From Paulownia fortunei (lineage: Eukaryota > Streptophyta > Magnoliopsida > Lamiales > Paulowniaceae): DNA of 64,000 bases. Shown in pieces: positions 1 through 12,380 of this stretch. The first letter of the stretch is position 1. Each line of letters starts with the position of its first letter. The notes beneath the pieces were generated by a model, which saw only the letters and a program-made list of their open reading frames with translations, did not search any database and had not been told where the DNA came from. Location of the stretch: the NCBI GenBank assembly GCA_019321725.1, contig CM033110.1, positions 14,997,278 through 15,061,277 on the forward strand, written 5' to 3'. A program made the translations under genes and the position numbers.

Positions 1-1480
1 GTATTCCATATATTACGTAACATCATAATTTAAATTTAAAGCTCACATTATTTTCAAATTAATGCATTTTAAAGGATGATCTAGCTTAATGTTTTCAAAA
101 TCCTGTACTAATTTTAAATATATAAGTTAATCTATACTCTTTATTTTAATTATGTATTAGACTTTAATTTTGATCTTTTACTTATTTCTAAAAAATATGT
201 ATTTTTAAATATTAAAATTTTTAATTTTTAATTTTTAATTATTATTTTCTCATATTAAAATCAGTATATTCTCTTTAATTACTGAAGAGGCTATATTTAA
301 TTTGATCTCACTTTTTATTTTTTTAAAACTCATTTAAATTTTTAAATTTTGAAAATTAGTTCTCATACATAAAAGTTAATAAATATTTCATATTGTTAAA
401 AGTTGAAGTGACCAAAATTAAAATATTGGTATCTCATTTTTTTTGTTAATACTGTATATTGTTTTATCATGTCCAAATTAATGATTTCCGTACAATTAAA
501 GAGAGTTTAAAACGATTTATTCCATTTTCTATATTTTATTTTGAAAATAACGCCATCTAAATCTTTAGAAATAATGGATTGTTTTAATATATATTAGAGT
601 AATGGTATTTTGTCTTTAAATCAAATTTCAATAAAATCTTTTATTAAAAAAAAAAAATACTACAGAAGAGGTGTTTCTCAAAGATCCAAATTTCATAGGA
701 GGTGAATGAAAAAAATTAAAACCTCGAGGAAGGTGGATGCAAGTAACCCAATTGAATGGCAGTGGGTGAGAGTGGTAAAACCCAAAGTATGTCCTGTGCT
801 GTTTGTCCATGAACTCAATACCTGTCAGTGCCAAACTCAAACTCACCTTAATAAAACAAAAAAATATAAAAGAGTTTAATTTTAAATAGACCCCTCTTCT
901 AATTTTAAATATAAAAGAGTTTAATTTTAATAAAAAAAATTATATATCTTATAAACTTAAAACTTTGAAAACATTATGTTGTTATCAAAAGATTAATTGT
1001 TTGCACATTTTATTGCGAATGATTTTGAATTTGAGAAATTATAGTTTCAAACATTTTTTACTTTAAAATTTAAATATATTGAAGTATAGATTATTATTAA
1101 CTTATAGTTCCTATTTTCAATTTATCTTATATATGTATATGTGATATGTATAATACACTTTAATTTACACACGACATATATGCAATTATGTTATGAAATA
1201 ATCATGTCGGGCGAGTTTGGAAAAATTGGTCAACGCTAGTAATCCACCCTAATACACACACAACCTACTTGGGGTCCTGTGGACCCAACCCCACCCAATG
1301 CAATGTGATTTTAGGGGCAGTTTGCTTATCAAATTATATAAATTGTAATACCCACAGTATACGTTGAAATTTGAGTAAATTACTCCAAGTTATAAATATG
1401 GTACATATATAGGCTTTGGCCTTAGGAATATTATATATAGATTTTGAGGATGATTAGGGTAGATTTATAAGATACCAAAA
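1..1480. other. AT-rich intergenic DNA
   Basis: No gene recognised. An imperfect short direct repeat (AAAAGAGTTTAATTTTAA) occurs near 870 and 913. The small ORF at 628-846 on the minus strand has no recognisable features. Confidence 0.5.
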
Positions 1481-2460
1481 TTCTTATACTTTTTTACTTC
1501 TTAGGAAAATAGTTATAAGAACTGCTTTTTGAGCAGTAAAGAACAACCAACCAAAAGTAGAGTAGTAGAAATTAGATGAGTACAAATCATTTGAAAGGTT
1601 CCCATTAGAGCATAAGAGAATTTAGTGAAAATTAGAGTAGAACAAAAAAATCAGAGCACATGACTTAGTTCTCCAACATAGTGAGGATTGGTGCATTTTG
1701 CTAAATTCACAATCGAAGATAAACAAATTAGTCAAGTGAAAATCAAAGCACAATAGAGAAGTGAAAGCCGCTTCAAAGACAAGATAATAGAGTCCAAGAG
1801 CAGAGTAAGGGATTAGTAGTGCTAAGGTCTTCAGAAGAGTGAGGATTGGTACAGTTTATTAAAAACAAAATCCACAACTTTCATTCTGTACTAAGGAACG
1901 CCAATAAAGTCCAAGAAAAGCACAATAAAGTCCAAGAAAAGCAGATTCAATTTATGTGAAGAGAATGACACCAACACAAAAAGGACAAAAAATTATAATT
2001 TCTGCACAACCAGAAATACGAAGAAGACGTGTGTGCAAAAAGACAAGGAATTTAATTGAAGAGCTATAAGGGGCAGAATTTTCTGAAGTCCATAAATAAC
2101 ACCTGAAGGAGAAGAAAAACGTACTAGCTAATTACATTGCTGAAAAATCTCTAAGAGAAATTTCAAGTCATACATTCCACTTGGCTTCACTTAGTTGTAG
2201 CTTGAGAAGTTTTCGGAAGCTTAGAAGATAGTTGAGTGATACCAAAAGAAAACCTTTGTATTGTAAATGTTGTGAGTCTTAGGCCATGTGTAGGCTAAAA
2301 CTTGAGTTGGAATTGTGTAGAAAGACTTATACAGTAGTATTGATCTATCTTTGTGCACGCAAATTGAGAAAAATTTGACGCATGAGTTTGTGTAACTAGG
2401 CTCTACTTGCTATAAACAAAGCTTTTGTGTAAAGCCTGGGGCTCATTTGGTTTTCTTTCT
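1481..2460 (+). repeat. Possible LTR-like, purine-rich repeat remnant
   Basis: The region is richer in AG than its surroundings and has internal repeats: GTGAGGATTGGT at 1681 and 1839 (158 bp apart), and a 20-bp phrase around AATAAAGTCCAAGAAAAGCA repeated in tandem near 1903-1943. The composition, ending in a G-rich stretch near 2435, recalls Ty1/Copia (SIRE-type) LTR tails, but no partner LTR or primer binding site was found. The element class is a guess. Confidence 0.25.
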
Positions 2461-3039
2461 ATTGAAAATTTCTATTTTTAGCTTTTTCAATAGAGTTTCG
2501 TTGATTTTCATGTGAAAATTAAAAATATATTTGGATAATTATTTTCAGGTTATAGGGTTGAGAATGACTTTATATTTGGTTATGTGTTCTTTGGAGATAT
2601 TTGCTAGAATAACGTGATAAATATAAAATTATATTTGATTCATTATTTAATTGACATCATTTTTCAAATTATATATATAATATTAAGTGATTTTGATAGT
2701 GGTGGGGTCCCTGTATAATATTTTACATGAATTTGATAATTTAGTAGAATAAAATCTTAGTGGTGAATCCCATATATTGATAATGTAGAAGATAATGATA
2801 GTGGGTAGTTATAGTTCCCTTTTGTGCATGATTAGGGAGATTAGGATAATTAAATGCAACTAACTCAAGTAATGTAATTTTTTTTTTTTATGTGGAATAC
2901 ACCCTCAATGTGCTTTTATAGTCAATAAGCAATAATATGCAGCAACAAAACCAAAAAAAAATAAATAAAAAAATCATCACAATAATGCATTTGTCAAGCA
3001 TATACTTCAACCATTAGTATTGTTCCTACTAAGGTTGCC
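2461..3039. other. AT-rich intergenic DNA
   Basis: No ORF, gene or clear repeat boundary recognised. Confidence 0.4.
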
Positions 3040-4140
3040 ACGTATCGTCATTTGTTTAAGTAAATGTACATCATGCATCATAATATTTGGATCATGACTA
3101 GTAAGTGCCATGTGTAACCAGGTCTACAGGTCATGGCTGGACCAATGTCGGGGTCAACTTGATCTGTTAGGTTAAATTGAATCCCATTTAAACTCTTGTT
3201 ATGGGTAATTTAGTAAATTTACACAGGTATTTAATATCACACATCATTATTCCCCCACTTCTCAAGAAAAAAGGGAAAGTTTTGGAATTTTCAGTTGTCT
3301 TTTCCTAGAAGTGTTTCAGGTGGGGTCATGACCAAATTATATGTACATATTTTTTATTTTTTTTATTATATAGTTTTTATCAAACCTATGTGGAGGGTGA
3401 GAGAAATGACAGCTTCATAGTTGTAGCTTTTATGAGTGTTTGAGAACGTGTGTCTATGCACCTACTATTGGTTTGAAAATATTTAGGCTCCAATTAAGCT
3501 CTAATTTGCAAAAAAATAAATAAATAAAATAAATAAAATTCAAAAGGCCATTTGCATCTATCTTTCAGAGGGATTTCAAAGTTCCCTCAACTTTTTTTTC
3601 GGCGGTGTTTTCTACTTTGCTAGGTTAGAGCCATCTCCTTCTTTTTTTTTTCACAATTTTTCCTTGATTTTCCTTTAGCAATTTTTGGCATTGTTAATTG
3701 ATTTTTTGTGAGAATTTATATTGTGGTTGTTATGGAACCAAATGATTCTTCTGAGAAGACAATGTGTTCTAAAACATGTGTCTGAGAAATTGGGTTAGAG
3801 TGCGTCTAATTCTTCATCTTCTGGTTCTGCCTTTTAAGAAAATATTGATGCGATGTCTAATCCTCCCAGCAAGGAAAAACTTGTTGCGTCTTCGAGGGTT
3901 ATGGGTAAGTCAAAATCTGCACCAAAAATGTCTAGGTCCCTTAGGAAGAAATTTGTGGATGTTAAAGCTATTAGAGAATGTTAAAAAAATGTTAGCAATT
4001 GAAAATAATTAAAAGTAACGTTATGAGTCGAGATATAGATGAGTTAAGGAAGAGATATTTCATTCCCTTAGAGTTTGAAATCGTGATTCATAGTTCTTAG
4101 AATAGGATGTATAAGCCTCGCGCGGGTTGTGTCACTTTTT
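3040..4140 (+). repeat. Left arm of a 1.1-kb inverted repeat
   Basis: The arm matches the reverse complement of 5400-6490. Shared landmarks, in order, are the motif ATTCCCCCACTTCTCAAGAAA near 3248 (against a TTCCCCCACTTCTTGAGAA form in the other arm), GTTTTCT...AGGTTAGA near 3608, an ATGGAACC/ATGGAGCC start, and the same coding remnant. The arms differ by many substitutions, so this is an old pair of element copies rather than a recent hairpin. Confidence 0.65.
3732..4140 (+). pseudogene. Degenerate 'gypsy-type transposon' ORF, 5' fragment
   Basis: Begins MEPNDSSEKT and reaches the conserved peptide LRKRYFIPLEFEIVI, followed after a stop by NRMYKPRAGCVTFY. The same peptides, in the same order, occur on the minus strand at 5430-5868. 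The pattern resembles the plant 'putative gypsy-type transposon' ORF (PF04195-like) carried by Tat-clade retroelements. Several stops and frameshifts make it non-coding now. Family assignment is from recognition, not a search. Confidence 0.5.
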
Positions 4141-4249
4141 ATGGTATGAGAAAACACGTAATTAATCTAGGATGCCAAACATATGCGTATTGTAAATAAA
4201 TTATTATACATGCATAGGTATGGGACCTATGTTCTTCCAGCTTAGCATT

Positions 4250-5868
4250 GTGCATGCAACCTAAAGTGAGTTCATCCTCCTTTAATAAACAAGCTTTGTA
4301 TAGTTTAAATGAATACTCTCCAACTTATGTTTCAATTAGGGACTAACTTGGTCTCAAAGATCTCTACAGTTGTACAAATGTTGGATGACCTAACTTGACC
4401 TCAAGCTTCTACCAATGCTGCTTCACAATCTATCAGATCAATGGAAGAGAAATTATCTATTCTATCCTAAATATTTCTTCAAACTCACCACCTAAATTAG
4501 GATGCTTACCAGAAGACTCCCCATAGGATCTTTTAGGTCGCGGGAATCTACAAATTTACTCTTCTTTTCTCATATCGCCCTATTCTTAAGAATTTCAACA
4601 CTATTTAGATCTCTCTTTTGATCTCGATGATCTGCCCAACTTTATCCCCACTTTCTACCTTTTGCTTGCTGCCCAAGTCATTGGAAGGTAATACGAAAAG
4701 TGACACTTCAGGAGTTGAAGTCTTAACCTTGGGATGTTGGCTAGGGACTTATTGGGCGGGGATCGCTGGGGTCGATGATGATTGTGCCTTCGCCATCAAA
4801 GCTGTATTCTTTTCCCTTATCTTGTTCATAATCCTACATTGCGTGCGACCATATCTACAAAAATAGGTGATGGTTATTAAATGAATACCAATAGATAACA
4901 CATGTATCTAAGCTATTAAATGAACCCATTTACCAAGAGAAAGCCAAGAGAGTGTCGCCTGCGAAACTTAATCCTGCCAACTTTAGGGTATTCTCTATTA
5001 TGAGTTTATCCACTTTATACCAATAAGTGATCAACATTTCAATAATACCCTTATTTCAGGTTACTCCACCTAAGTTCACTGGACATGATTTACTATGCCT
5101 CCAAACTATGTAAAGTGTCCATGGCCTATTTGGTGGTATATTAAATAAATAAAAATTCCTCCCTCCAAGACCCAAGAAGAATGGGTAAATATATGAGAAA
5201 CCTATAACTTGGTCAAGTGTAATATAATAAAACCCTTCTCTCCTGACCTCTTAGATGTAGTAACTAAATATAATGCCCAAAAATGTTCAATACTTAGCTT
5301 GATCCCAAATAAACTTATTAGAAGACAAAAACCTAGAATATGACGAATGGTGTTAGGAGCAAGCTGAGTCGGACAAACCTTAAAACCCCTAAAATATGTT
5401 TTATTGATTCAGCTAACACAAATCTAAGACCTGTCTCTAGCATTGAAACATAAAATGATATGCAACCCACATGAGGTTTATGTATTCTATCTTTAGAATT
5501 AGGAATCACAATTTTAAATTCTGGGGGAATAAAATACTTCTCCTTTATTTAATCTAAATCCATATTAGTGATATTACTCTTAATCACTAACCAAGAAATC
5601 ACCACCATCAAGTTTTCATGGTCACGAATAGCCTCAATATCTTCTGATTTCTTTCGAAGGCGCATAGATTTCTTAACCCTCAATTTTGATTTGGCGAAGA
5701 CCCTAATTGCTGTGCTAGGATCCTTTCCGGAGGGAGGGTTAGACTTTGAAATCATATTTGTTTAAAATCCAAGCCAAAAGATGAAGGATTAGAAGTATTT
5801 TCACTCAACCTCTCAGTGACAGGCTTAAAAAGATTATGTGTCCTCTCCAAAGAACTATTCGGCTCCAT
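4250..5868 (-). pseudogene. Degenerate 'gypsy-type transposon' ORF, longer copy
   Basis: The minus strand starts MEPNSSLERTHN at 5868. It continues through a basic segment (KKSMRLRKKSEDIEAIRD) to IKEKYFIPPEFKIVI, RIHKPHVGCISFY, and further to phrases such as EKGFYYITLDQ and PWTLYIVWRHSKSCP near 5070-5220. Many stops and frame changes are present. The order matches the N-terminal domain of the ORF that Tat elements often carry antisense to pol. The downstream end is indistinct. The plus-strand ORF at 4618-4866 inside it shows no family features and looks like a shadow. Confidence 0.5.
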
Positions 5869-6490
5869 AAGTCCTCTCAGCAACTTTTATTCTCAAGAAA
5901 ACCAACCACCAAAACAAAGAGATTATAGGACAAAATAAAGGGGAAACATAGATTCTAACCTTATTATAGCAGAAAACATCAGGAGAAAAAAATCTAAAGA
6001 AGAACCAAAGCCCTTTTTGTGAACGAGCGTGAATGGTCTTTTGAACTCCCTCAAATCCTTTACACATTTGGTTTAAAATACTTTTGAGCCAGGAGCTAAA
6101 GCATAGGCATACGTTCACATATAGATACAAGGTAAGATCCAATCGCTGATTCTCTTACCTTCCACATGGGTCTGACTATTATGAATAGTGAAAGAATTTT
6201 GTGACCAAAACATCGCCTGATACACTCCATGTGAAAAGACAACTAGAGGTTTTAAAACTTCTCCATTTTCTCAAGAAGTGGGGGAAATAATAATGTGAGA
6301 TATTAACTGCTCATAGAAATTTACCCAAGTACCAACAAAAAGGGCTTAAATGGGACCCTGATTAAAGCTTAATGAGTTTGAGTGACCTGATTCAGATCCA
6401 GTTATGACCCATGTACCTGATTACAAATGCCAGTCACCTACCATGACACTAGGTCTGCTTGATCATAATTTGGGCATACTGAGAAAAAAG
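5400..6490 (-). repeat. Right arm of a 1.1-kb inverted repeat
   Basis: Inverted partner of 3040-4140; see that entry for landmarks. Outside the ORF remnant, the shared non-coding part includes a CA-rich tail near 6380-6470. Confidence 0.65.
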
Positions 6491-7990
6491 TACAGTTTTA
6501 AACTCTGATTTCTTTTTCTTTTCTATTTATACCTGAGATTAAGGATTTGTTTTAATATATGTTGGATTTGTTTCTGGTTTGTCGATCCAGATTTTCTTCC
6601 TCTTGATTTTAATCTTCTTTGCATTACTAATTACTTGTAAGAAGAGTAATGTTCTTTATGTTTTTATTATTTTTTGGATGAAGAAGATAGACAGAGCGGT
6701 GCTTCCCAGATGGCCATAAGTTGATTGATGTGGAAGCTTGATTGACAATTTGCAGCATAGGTCAGGAGTATGTTTGAAAATGGGGAAATAAGACTTCATC
6801 TAATTTTTTGGTGGAAAAGTGGGAGTTTTTTAGCCCAATTTTCAGTGAAAACAGCCCAAAATAAACATGATTTGAGTTTTTTGCATAGTAAAAACTTAAA
6901 AAAAACCTCTTTGGGATGAAAAACAAACAAGCTCTATGATTCTCTAGTGAATTCCTTTAGCAGAGTGGAGAAAACTAACCGTACAAAGATTACATCATGT
7001 TTAAACTACACTAAAAATTTCTAGTGCCTTTTTATTTTCAGCACTTTACTTATTGTTACATTACATTACTCTACAGTTCATAATATTTTTCACTCAACTG
7101 TTTTTAACTGAAAAATAATTGCCTGAAAATTTTTCAAGTGTTAAATTGCATTTCTGTTGTAGAACTCTTCTAAGTACTTTAACCCATTTCAAGTTCCAAA
7201 TGTTTAAGTTGTTAGGTCGAGTGACCAACTTTTTCAAGAACAAGCGACTAGACATTCAAGTAAATTGTGTGCAATTTCATACTTAAAAAGGTTTATTCAT
7301 CTTTTCCCTTAGACCATTTCATACCATTTACGACCAACATTTAGATTTTTATATATTAATCTTTATTTATTGTGATATATTTCTTTGCATGAAATCTACA
7401 GTAAAGAGAATAGAGTAGGATAATTATAGAGTGTAAAGCTCAATGCTCAATATCTATTGCTCTAGTCACCTAGATCAAGTACTCAAAAAAGAATGTTGAA
7501 CAAAAGAAATGACACCTACAAAATAACATATTGTTATGCGGGAGTTGACTTGTGTTGGCTCAAATCATCTGACAATCAATTTAATTGGGTATTCAATCAG
7601 AGCAAATGAATTGAAGAAAGCTTGATAGCACCTGAGAGAAATTATAAAATGATGTAGTACTTATAGACCTTGATAAAGTGATAGCAAGGAGAGTTGTATT
7701 ACACTTGAAACTTTGCAAAAATGACTATAAAACCTCATCTTATACTACATGTAGTACAAGTGTTTATTATTAAGTACAAGGACATAATGGTAATTGACTT
7801 AACTTATTTCCTCTTCCCATTTGCTAAATTATATATTTTTAGGGGACATTTCTATTTTGTCCTTAGGTGAAATTTTATTTACGTCATATATATCTACCAC
7901 ACAAAAATAATAGGTTACCCATTACTATTGTTTTAACGGAGTAACTAGCTATCTTAATAAGGTTGTAGAAATATTTCATGTCCAAGAAAA
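6491..7990. other. Intergenic DNA, no gene
   Basis: No coding region or element boundary recognised. It begins with the loosely LTR-like or leader-like T-rich stretch 6480-6660. Confidence 0.4.
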
Positions 7991-7996
7991 ATGGGT

Positions 7997-8170
7997 AATG
8001 TGAAAGTAATAAATTAGCAATCCGCATGCGCGCGCGCACACACACACACATATATATATGTATATGTGTGTGGGGGGGGGGGGGGGGGGGGGCGGGGGGG
8101 ATTGCTAATATATAATGTGAAAGTAATAGATTAGCAATCCGCGCGCGCACACACATATATATGTGTGTGA
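7997..8170. repeat. 117-bp tandem duplication with GC/CA/TA microsatellites and a 21-G tract
   Basis: The phrase AATGTGAAAGTAAT plus flanking sequence occurs at 7997 and again at 8114. Each copy is followed by GCGCGC(AC)n(TA)n. Between them lies G21 at 8072-8092, then C, then G7. Long ORFs here are translations of simple repeats. Confidence 0.85.
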
Positions 8171-8639
8171 TTAGTATATAATTATAAGTTTTTCTTTTTT
8201 TATTAAATTTTTGTTTTAATATGGATTTTTAGTGATTTGATTAGACATCCTCATGGGTTCACATAATTTATGGAATACATAGTGAAACGAAATTTTAATA
8301 TTTTACAAAACATGTAAATTATAATATTTATAATTAAACTTATATATCACATTGCTATAGCGATAAGATCGATTATGTGTACTTTAATTCTTGTGTATGA
8401 AAATTCAAACTTTTACCCATGAACTTCCAACCGAGTGCAACGGACTTTGAAATAACCCAAATCGTTCTCAACCTCTCGCTACAAAAATTAAGAATTCTTG
8501 AATTGAATCATGAACTTATAACCCTTTGGTTGAACGCCTAAGAACTCCAAGTGATACTTATCTAAAATTGTTCCATACATTGGATGTCTATACTAACTTA
8601 AATATATACTAGTAGGTTTAATTCGATAATTCCTATAAG
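8171..8639. other. Intergenic DNA, no gene
   Basis: AT-rich; nothing recognised. Confidence 0.4.
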
Positions 8640-8960
8640 GGGATTTGATGGGCCTTGTAATATTCTGAAAAGCCCAATATGTCCACTCCAGTAGGCCCTA
8701 ATATATATAAGATATATTATCAGTGCATGCACCCTACCATATGGGTACGTAACCATTTTCTGAGTAAGCATAAATACCCAATTTTCTTTTATTTTGAGAT
8801 ATGTGGAATTCATTATATTCTGTACTGCTTTTTTTTTTTTTTTTTATCAATGTTCCTTCACTCTGATTCTGACTTGAACTTTGGAGGGTTATCTTCGGGA
8901 CAATTCCGACACCTTTAACGATTTGTTTATGTTGTAGGTAGGAACATGTCTCTAAATCAG
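8640..8960 (+). repeat. Tat-like LTR fragment, copy 1
   Basis: Direct-repeat partner of 9880-10170. Shared order: GGGCC/AGCCC-rich AATATTCT segment, GCATGCACC...CATATGGGTACGTAAC, T-rich tract, CTGACTTGAACTTTGGAGGG, ACGATTTGTTTATG...GTAGG. The last part resembles 3' ends of Tat/Retand-type LTRs, which carry a 'GACTT..GGAGG..CGGTTTGTT..GCAGG' style tail. No pol accompanies it. Confidence 0.45.
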
Positions 8961-9239
8961 GTACTTGGAGAGGAATTTACTCTCGCCTACTCGGAGGACA
9001 CCTACATGCAAAAACAATATAATAATTCTCTGAGTGGCAAGAATGTGCCAGTCGACTCATTCTTCTATGCGTCTGATTGGATGTTGGGTCCTCACATTTG
9101 ACACGAATAAATCGTTAGAGGCACATTTGGTGAAAATCCTCTTGCAGGCAAGTCGGTCCTTAAGCAATGAAGTATTTAAAGACATAACTGAAAGTAATAG
9201 GTATATAATCAATTAAACATAGGTAAAATGAAAAAAAGA

Positions 9240-9880
9240 AATTGGGTGTTTATAGTTATTTAAAAAGGGTCATGCTGCCATGTGGTAGGGTGCATGAACT
9301 GATAAGATCCCTTACACTTTTGACCCCATTGAACTTAGCCTATCAGATTATTAGGCCTTATGAAAATTATAGGATCCATTATACAATCCTTTATTCTCGT
9401 GTAAGTTTTTGAAAATAAGGTTAACCCATAAAAGATGCCAAAATGATATGGCTAACCTCCAAACTAAGGATAGAATCACCAATTCTTTCAAAATGATATG
9501 AAATGTAAAGGGGGTTCGACCTATAACCGAACAAACTATTGGAGGCATCGGAGGAGACCAGCAAAAACCCTCCAATGATCAAATCAGAACCAAAGCGAGA
9601 AAATATTAATAGATAATTGAAAACATACATGATAGATTAAATTCTACATTCTAGAAAAATGGAGAATTTATATATGCTCCAAAAGGGGTCATACTCTTAT
9701 ATAATATGGTGCATGCACTAATAAGGTCCGTAATATTCTTGAGAACCCAACAGTTTGAAAGGCCCAGTAATACTCTTGAGAGCCTAATAGACTAAAGTCC
9801 TTGTCCAATAATCCCCAACTAATTGAGCAGTTTATTCTTGTCTAACCTTTTTCTTTAAAAACTTACCTAGGACTAGAGGG
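9240..9880 (-). repeat. Inverted pieces of the same Tat-like LTR
   Basis: The phrase CATGTGGTAGGGTGCATG near 9279, and a similar one near 9700 (ATATGGTGCATGCACTAATA), are reverse complements of the 8640-8760 sequence. Between them (about 9400-9650) lies unrelated sequence with a 69-74 aa minus-strand ORF that has no recognised family. The region looks like scrambled LTR fragments. Confidence 0.4.
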
Positions 9881-10170
9881 CTATATAATAAGCCCTATAA
9901 TATTCTAAAGAGCCCATTAGGTCCAGTCTAGTGGGACTACAAATATCATAGGCCTTGTTAATGCATGTGCCTGACCACATGCGAATGTAACATTTTTTTA
10001 GTACATATAAACATCTTATTCCTCTTTCAGTTTTGGTATATTCATTTTATTATTAACTTTATTGTTTTCAGTTCTCTCTCTATGCTCAAGGTCTGACTTG
10101 TCCTATGGAAGGTTTTCGTTTGGGCTCCCTAACACTTCTAACGGTTTGTTCATAAGCAGGCGAGGACCTA
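9880..10170 (+). repeat. Tat-like LTR fragment, copy 2
   Basis: Direct partner of 8640-8960, ending GGTTTGTTCATAAGCAGG near 10142. It is followed at about 10220 by the minus-strand LTR-like repeat. Confidence 0.45.
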
Positions 10171-10219
10171 ACATTTAATCAGATACATAGAATGAAGAGT
10201 CGATCAGTATATCCTCTCT

Positions 10220-11860
10220 ACTATGAGAATAATTAGATCAAGATTAATGTATAAAGTCTAGGAAGCAATAACACAAATACTTTGTGTATGAACAAAGGAT
10301 TTTTAAATTATTTTATTCAAAAGAAAGAACAAAAGAATACAAAATCACACTATGAGGGAAATGGACGATGATAATTTTGAGAGTTGAAAAATCAAAATTT
10401 TCTTGCCTAAAATACTCTAGAAAAAAAACATCCACTAAGGGTGTATTTACATACATTTTGTCATATATCAATGGAATTCCTAATCCATGTGGAAATATTC
10501 TTATATATTAAAGACCCACATGAAAAGTATCATATACTCATCCAACTGTCTTAATCCAACTATCTTAATCATTCTTATTCAAGGATAAGATTTTTCCATC
10601 ATCCAATTCCTTTGGAGCCTTGATCCCATTAAGCTCATACTCATTAGACCTAGGCTTAAAATTAATTAATCATATAAATTAATTAAAGTTTATTTAATTA
10701 ATTGATTCGATCAATTAATCAATTGTTACAATTGGACTTTCACTAATGTTATTTGGTCCAATTAATTGATCATATCAATCAATTAACTTTATCAATATTT
10801 GAATTAATTGAAGTCTAATAATTAACTATTAATATTAATTAATTTACTTAATTCGATAATTAAATTATTTTTTTAGCAAGAAATGGATTTGTCCAAGCTA
10901 GTGTGTGACATTTTAATTCACCAATAAGTCACTAGTGGCCTCACAACTCTTGTGACTTAATTGAATAATTATAATTGCTCTAATTAATTAATTTAATAAA
11001 TTAATTCTCTTATAGTTAATTCTTTATCGGCTAGGAGTCCAAGAATCCACTAATTATGTTTCGCGTCGAGTAACACGCCATAAAAACTTAGACATATGTG
11101 AAGTAACAAATATTTTCAATTATGAATATTATGTAAATAAGGTTCTTACATCAATTAATCTCCTAATTGAGCATAGGGTATGCATAATTGGTTGAAGCCC
11201 AACTACCCCAATTACTATATATCCATTCCTAGTTACTTGATTGCACAAATAAAATAAAAATCCTTTTCTAACTTTCATAAAACATTGATCAAGGATTTGT
11301 CAGTCAAGAATCTTGAAAAATATAGAATATTCTCCTATTCATCTAAATAGGTTATATATCATTTATTGGTCACTTATTAACTTTCATACATAATTAAATT
11401 GCACCTAAAATATCCCATTGTGATTATCTTAAGTGTAAGGACTAATTTTGTACAATTGTAACGTAGAATTCCATATTCGATAACATCTCATTTTCAATTA
11501 ACAATTTTTAGGTGGAGTTGTTCAGTTTACTTGTTATCTGACATGCATTTAAATACATGTACTAGTGTCCCTACATCGTTTTCATGAAATGAAATATTCT
11601 CCTTACAAGTATGCATCGAATGAGTAAGTTTTGCTAAATCATTGATGTCATGTATCAATGATTTTTGACTTAAAACGATTTAAGACCAAAAATATAGGAG
11701 CATATTCTATGATTTTAATTGTAAGTGCGGCAATGCCCATAGCTATGTTGCATGCAAGCATGATTTGAGTGGTGACACTTGGTGGTATTTGATTTGTCAG
11801 TGAAATGAATATTGGAATATAAATTTAATAAACTATTTATTTTGAAATAAAAAAATATAT
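10220..11860 (-). repeat. LTR-like repeat family, minus-strand copy
   Basis: Read on the minus strand, it aligns with 50.1-50.7 kb and 51.5-52.7 kb. Shared landmarks are TAGCTATGGGCAT, TTTGGTCTTAAAT, a GACACTAGTACATGTAT / GACGCTAGTGCATGTAT box, TTGTTAATTG..., then a long TTAATTAATT-rich stretch and a terminal segment. It has no ORF and looks like a solo LTR or an untranslated region of an LTR element. Exact ends and target duplication were not found. Confidence 0.5.
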
Positions 11861-12281
11861 CATTTTATACATGACATCTTTCAATTGGCCAAAAATTAAT
11901 TTGTTCCTAGAAAATTTCAATGTCCACAGTTTTCATAAGAAAAATAAAAGAAAAGGAGATACTTGTATCTCTAGTTAACTTTTTTAATTCAATCAATCAA
12001 CATATCAACTCAAATAGTCACTCTTTTCATTTGACCAATTCAAATATATTTTTATTTTCAAATCTAACTTATTAATAATTTTTGAATAAGACTAGTGTGT
12101 ATGGTCGTATGATCTATTTTACAAATGTATACATGAATTTATATATATATATATATGTATGTATTATTTTAATAGAACCCTTTACATTTTGCTCTTATTT
12201 TGCTGACAAATAAATGCCCTCGCCTTCTCCTTCGGTATTTCGTCCAAAATAATAAATCTATAAAATTTCATAAACTTTTTA
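11861..12281. other. Intergenic DNA before the CACTA element
   Basis: AT-rich with (TA)n at 12140-12155. No gene seen. Confidence 0.4.
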
Positions 12282-12380
12282 CACTATAAGAAAAAAAATG
12301 TAGTGATAAAATGTAAAGGGATAAATGGCAAGATATATATATATATATATATTAAGTAACAATAATATTTATTTAGTCTT

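Noticed and set aside
2439..6945. Large transposon with GGGCTCATTTGG-like ends at 2439 and near 6930
   Set aside because: The supposed inverted ends match only over about a dozen bases, and no target duplication was found.
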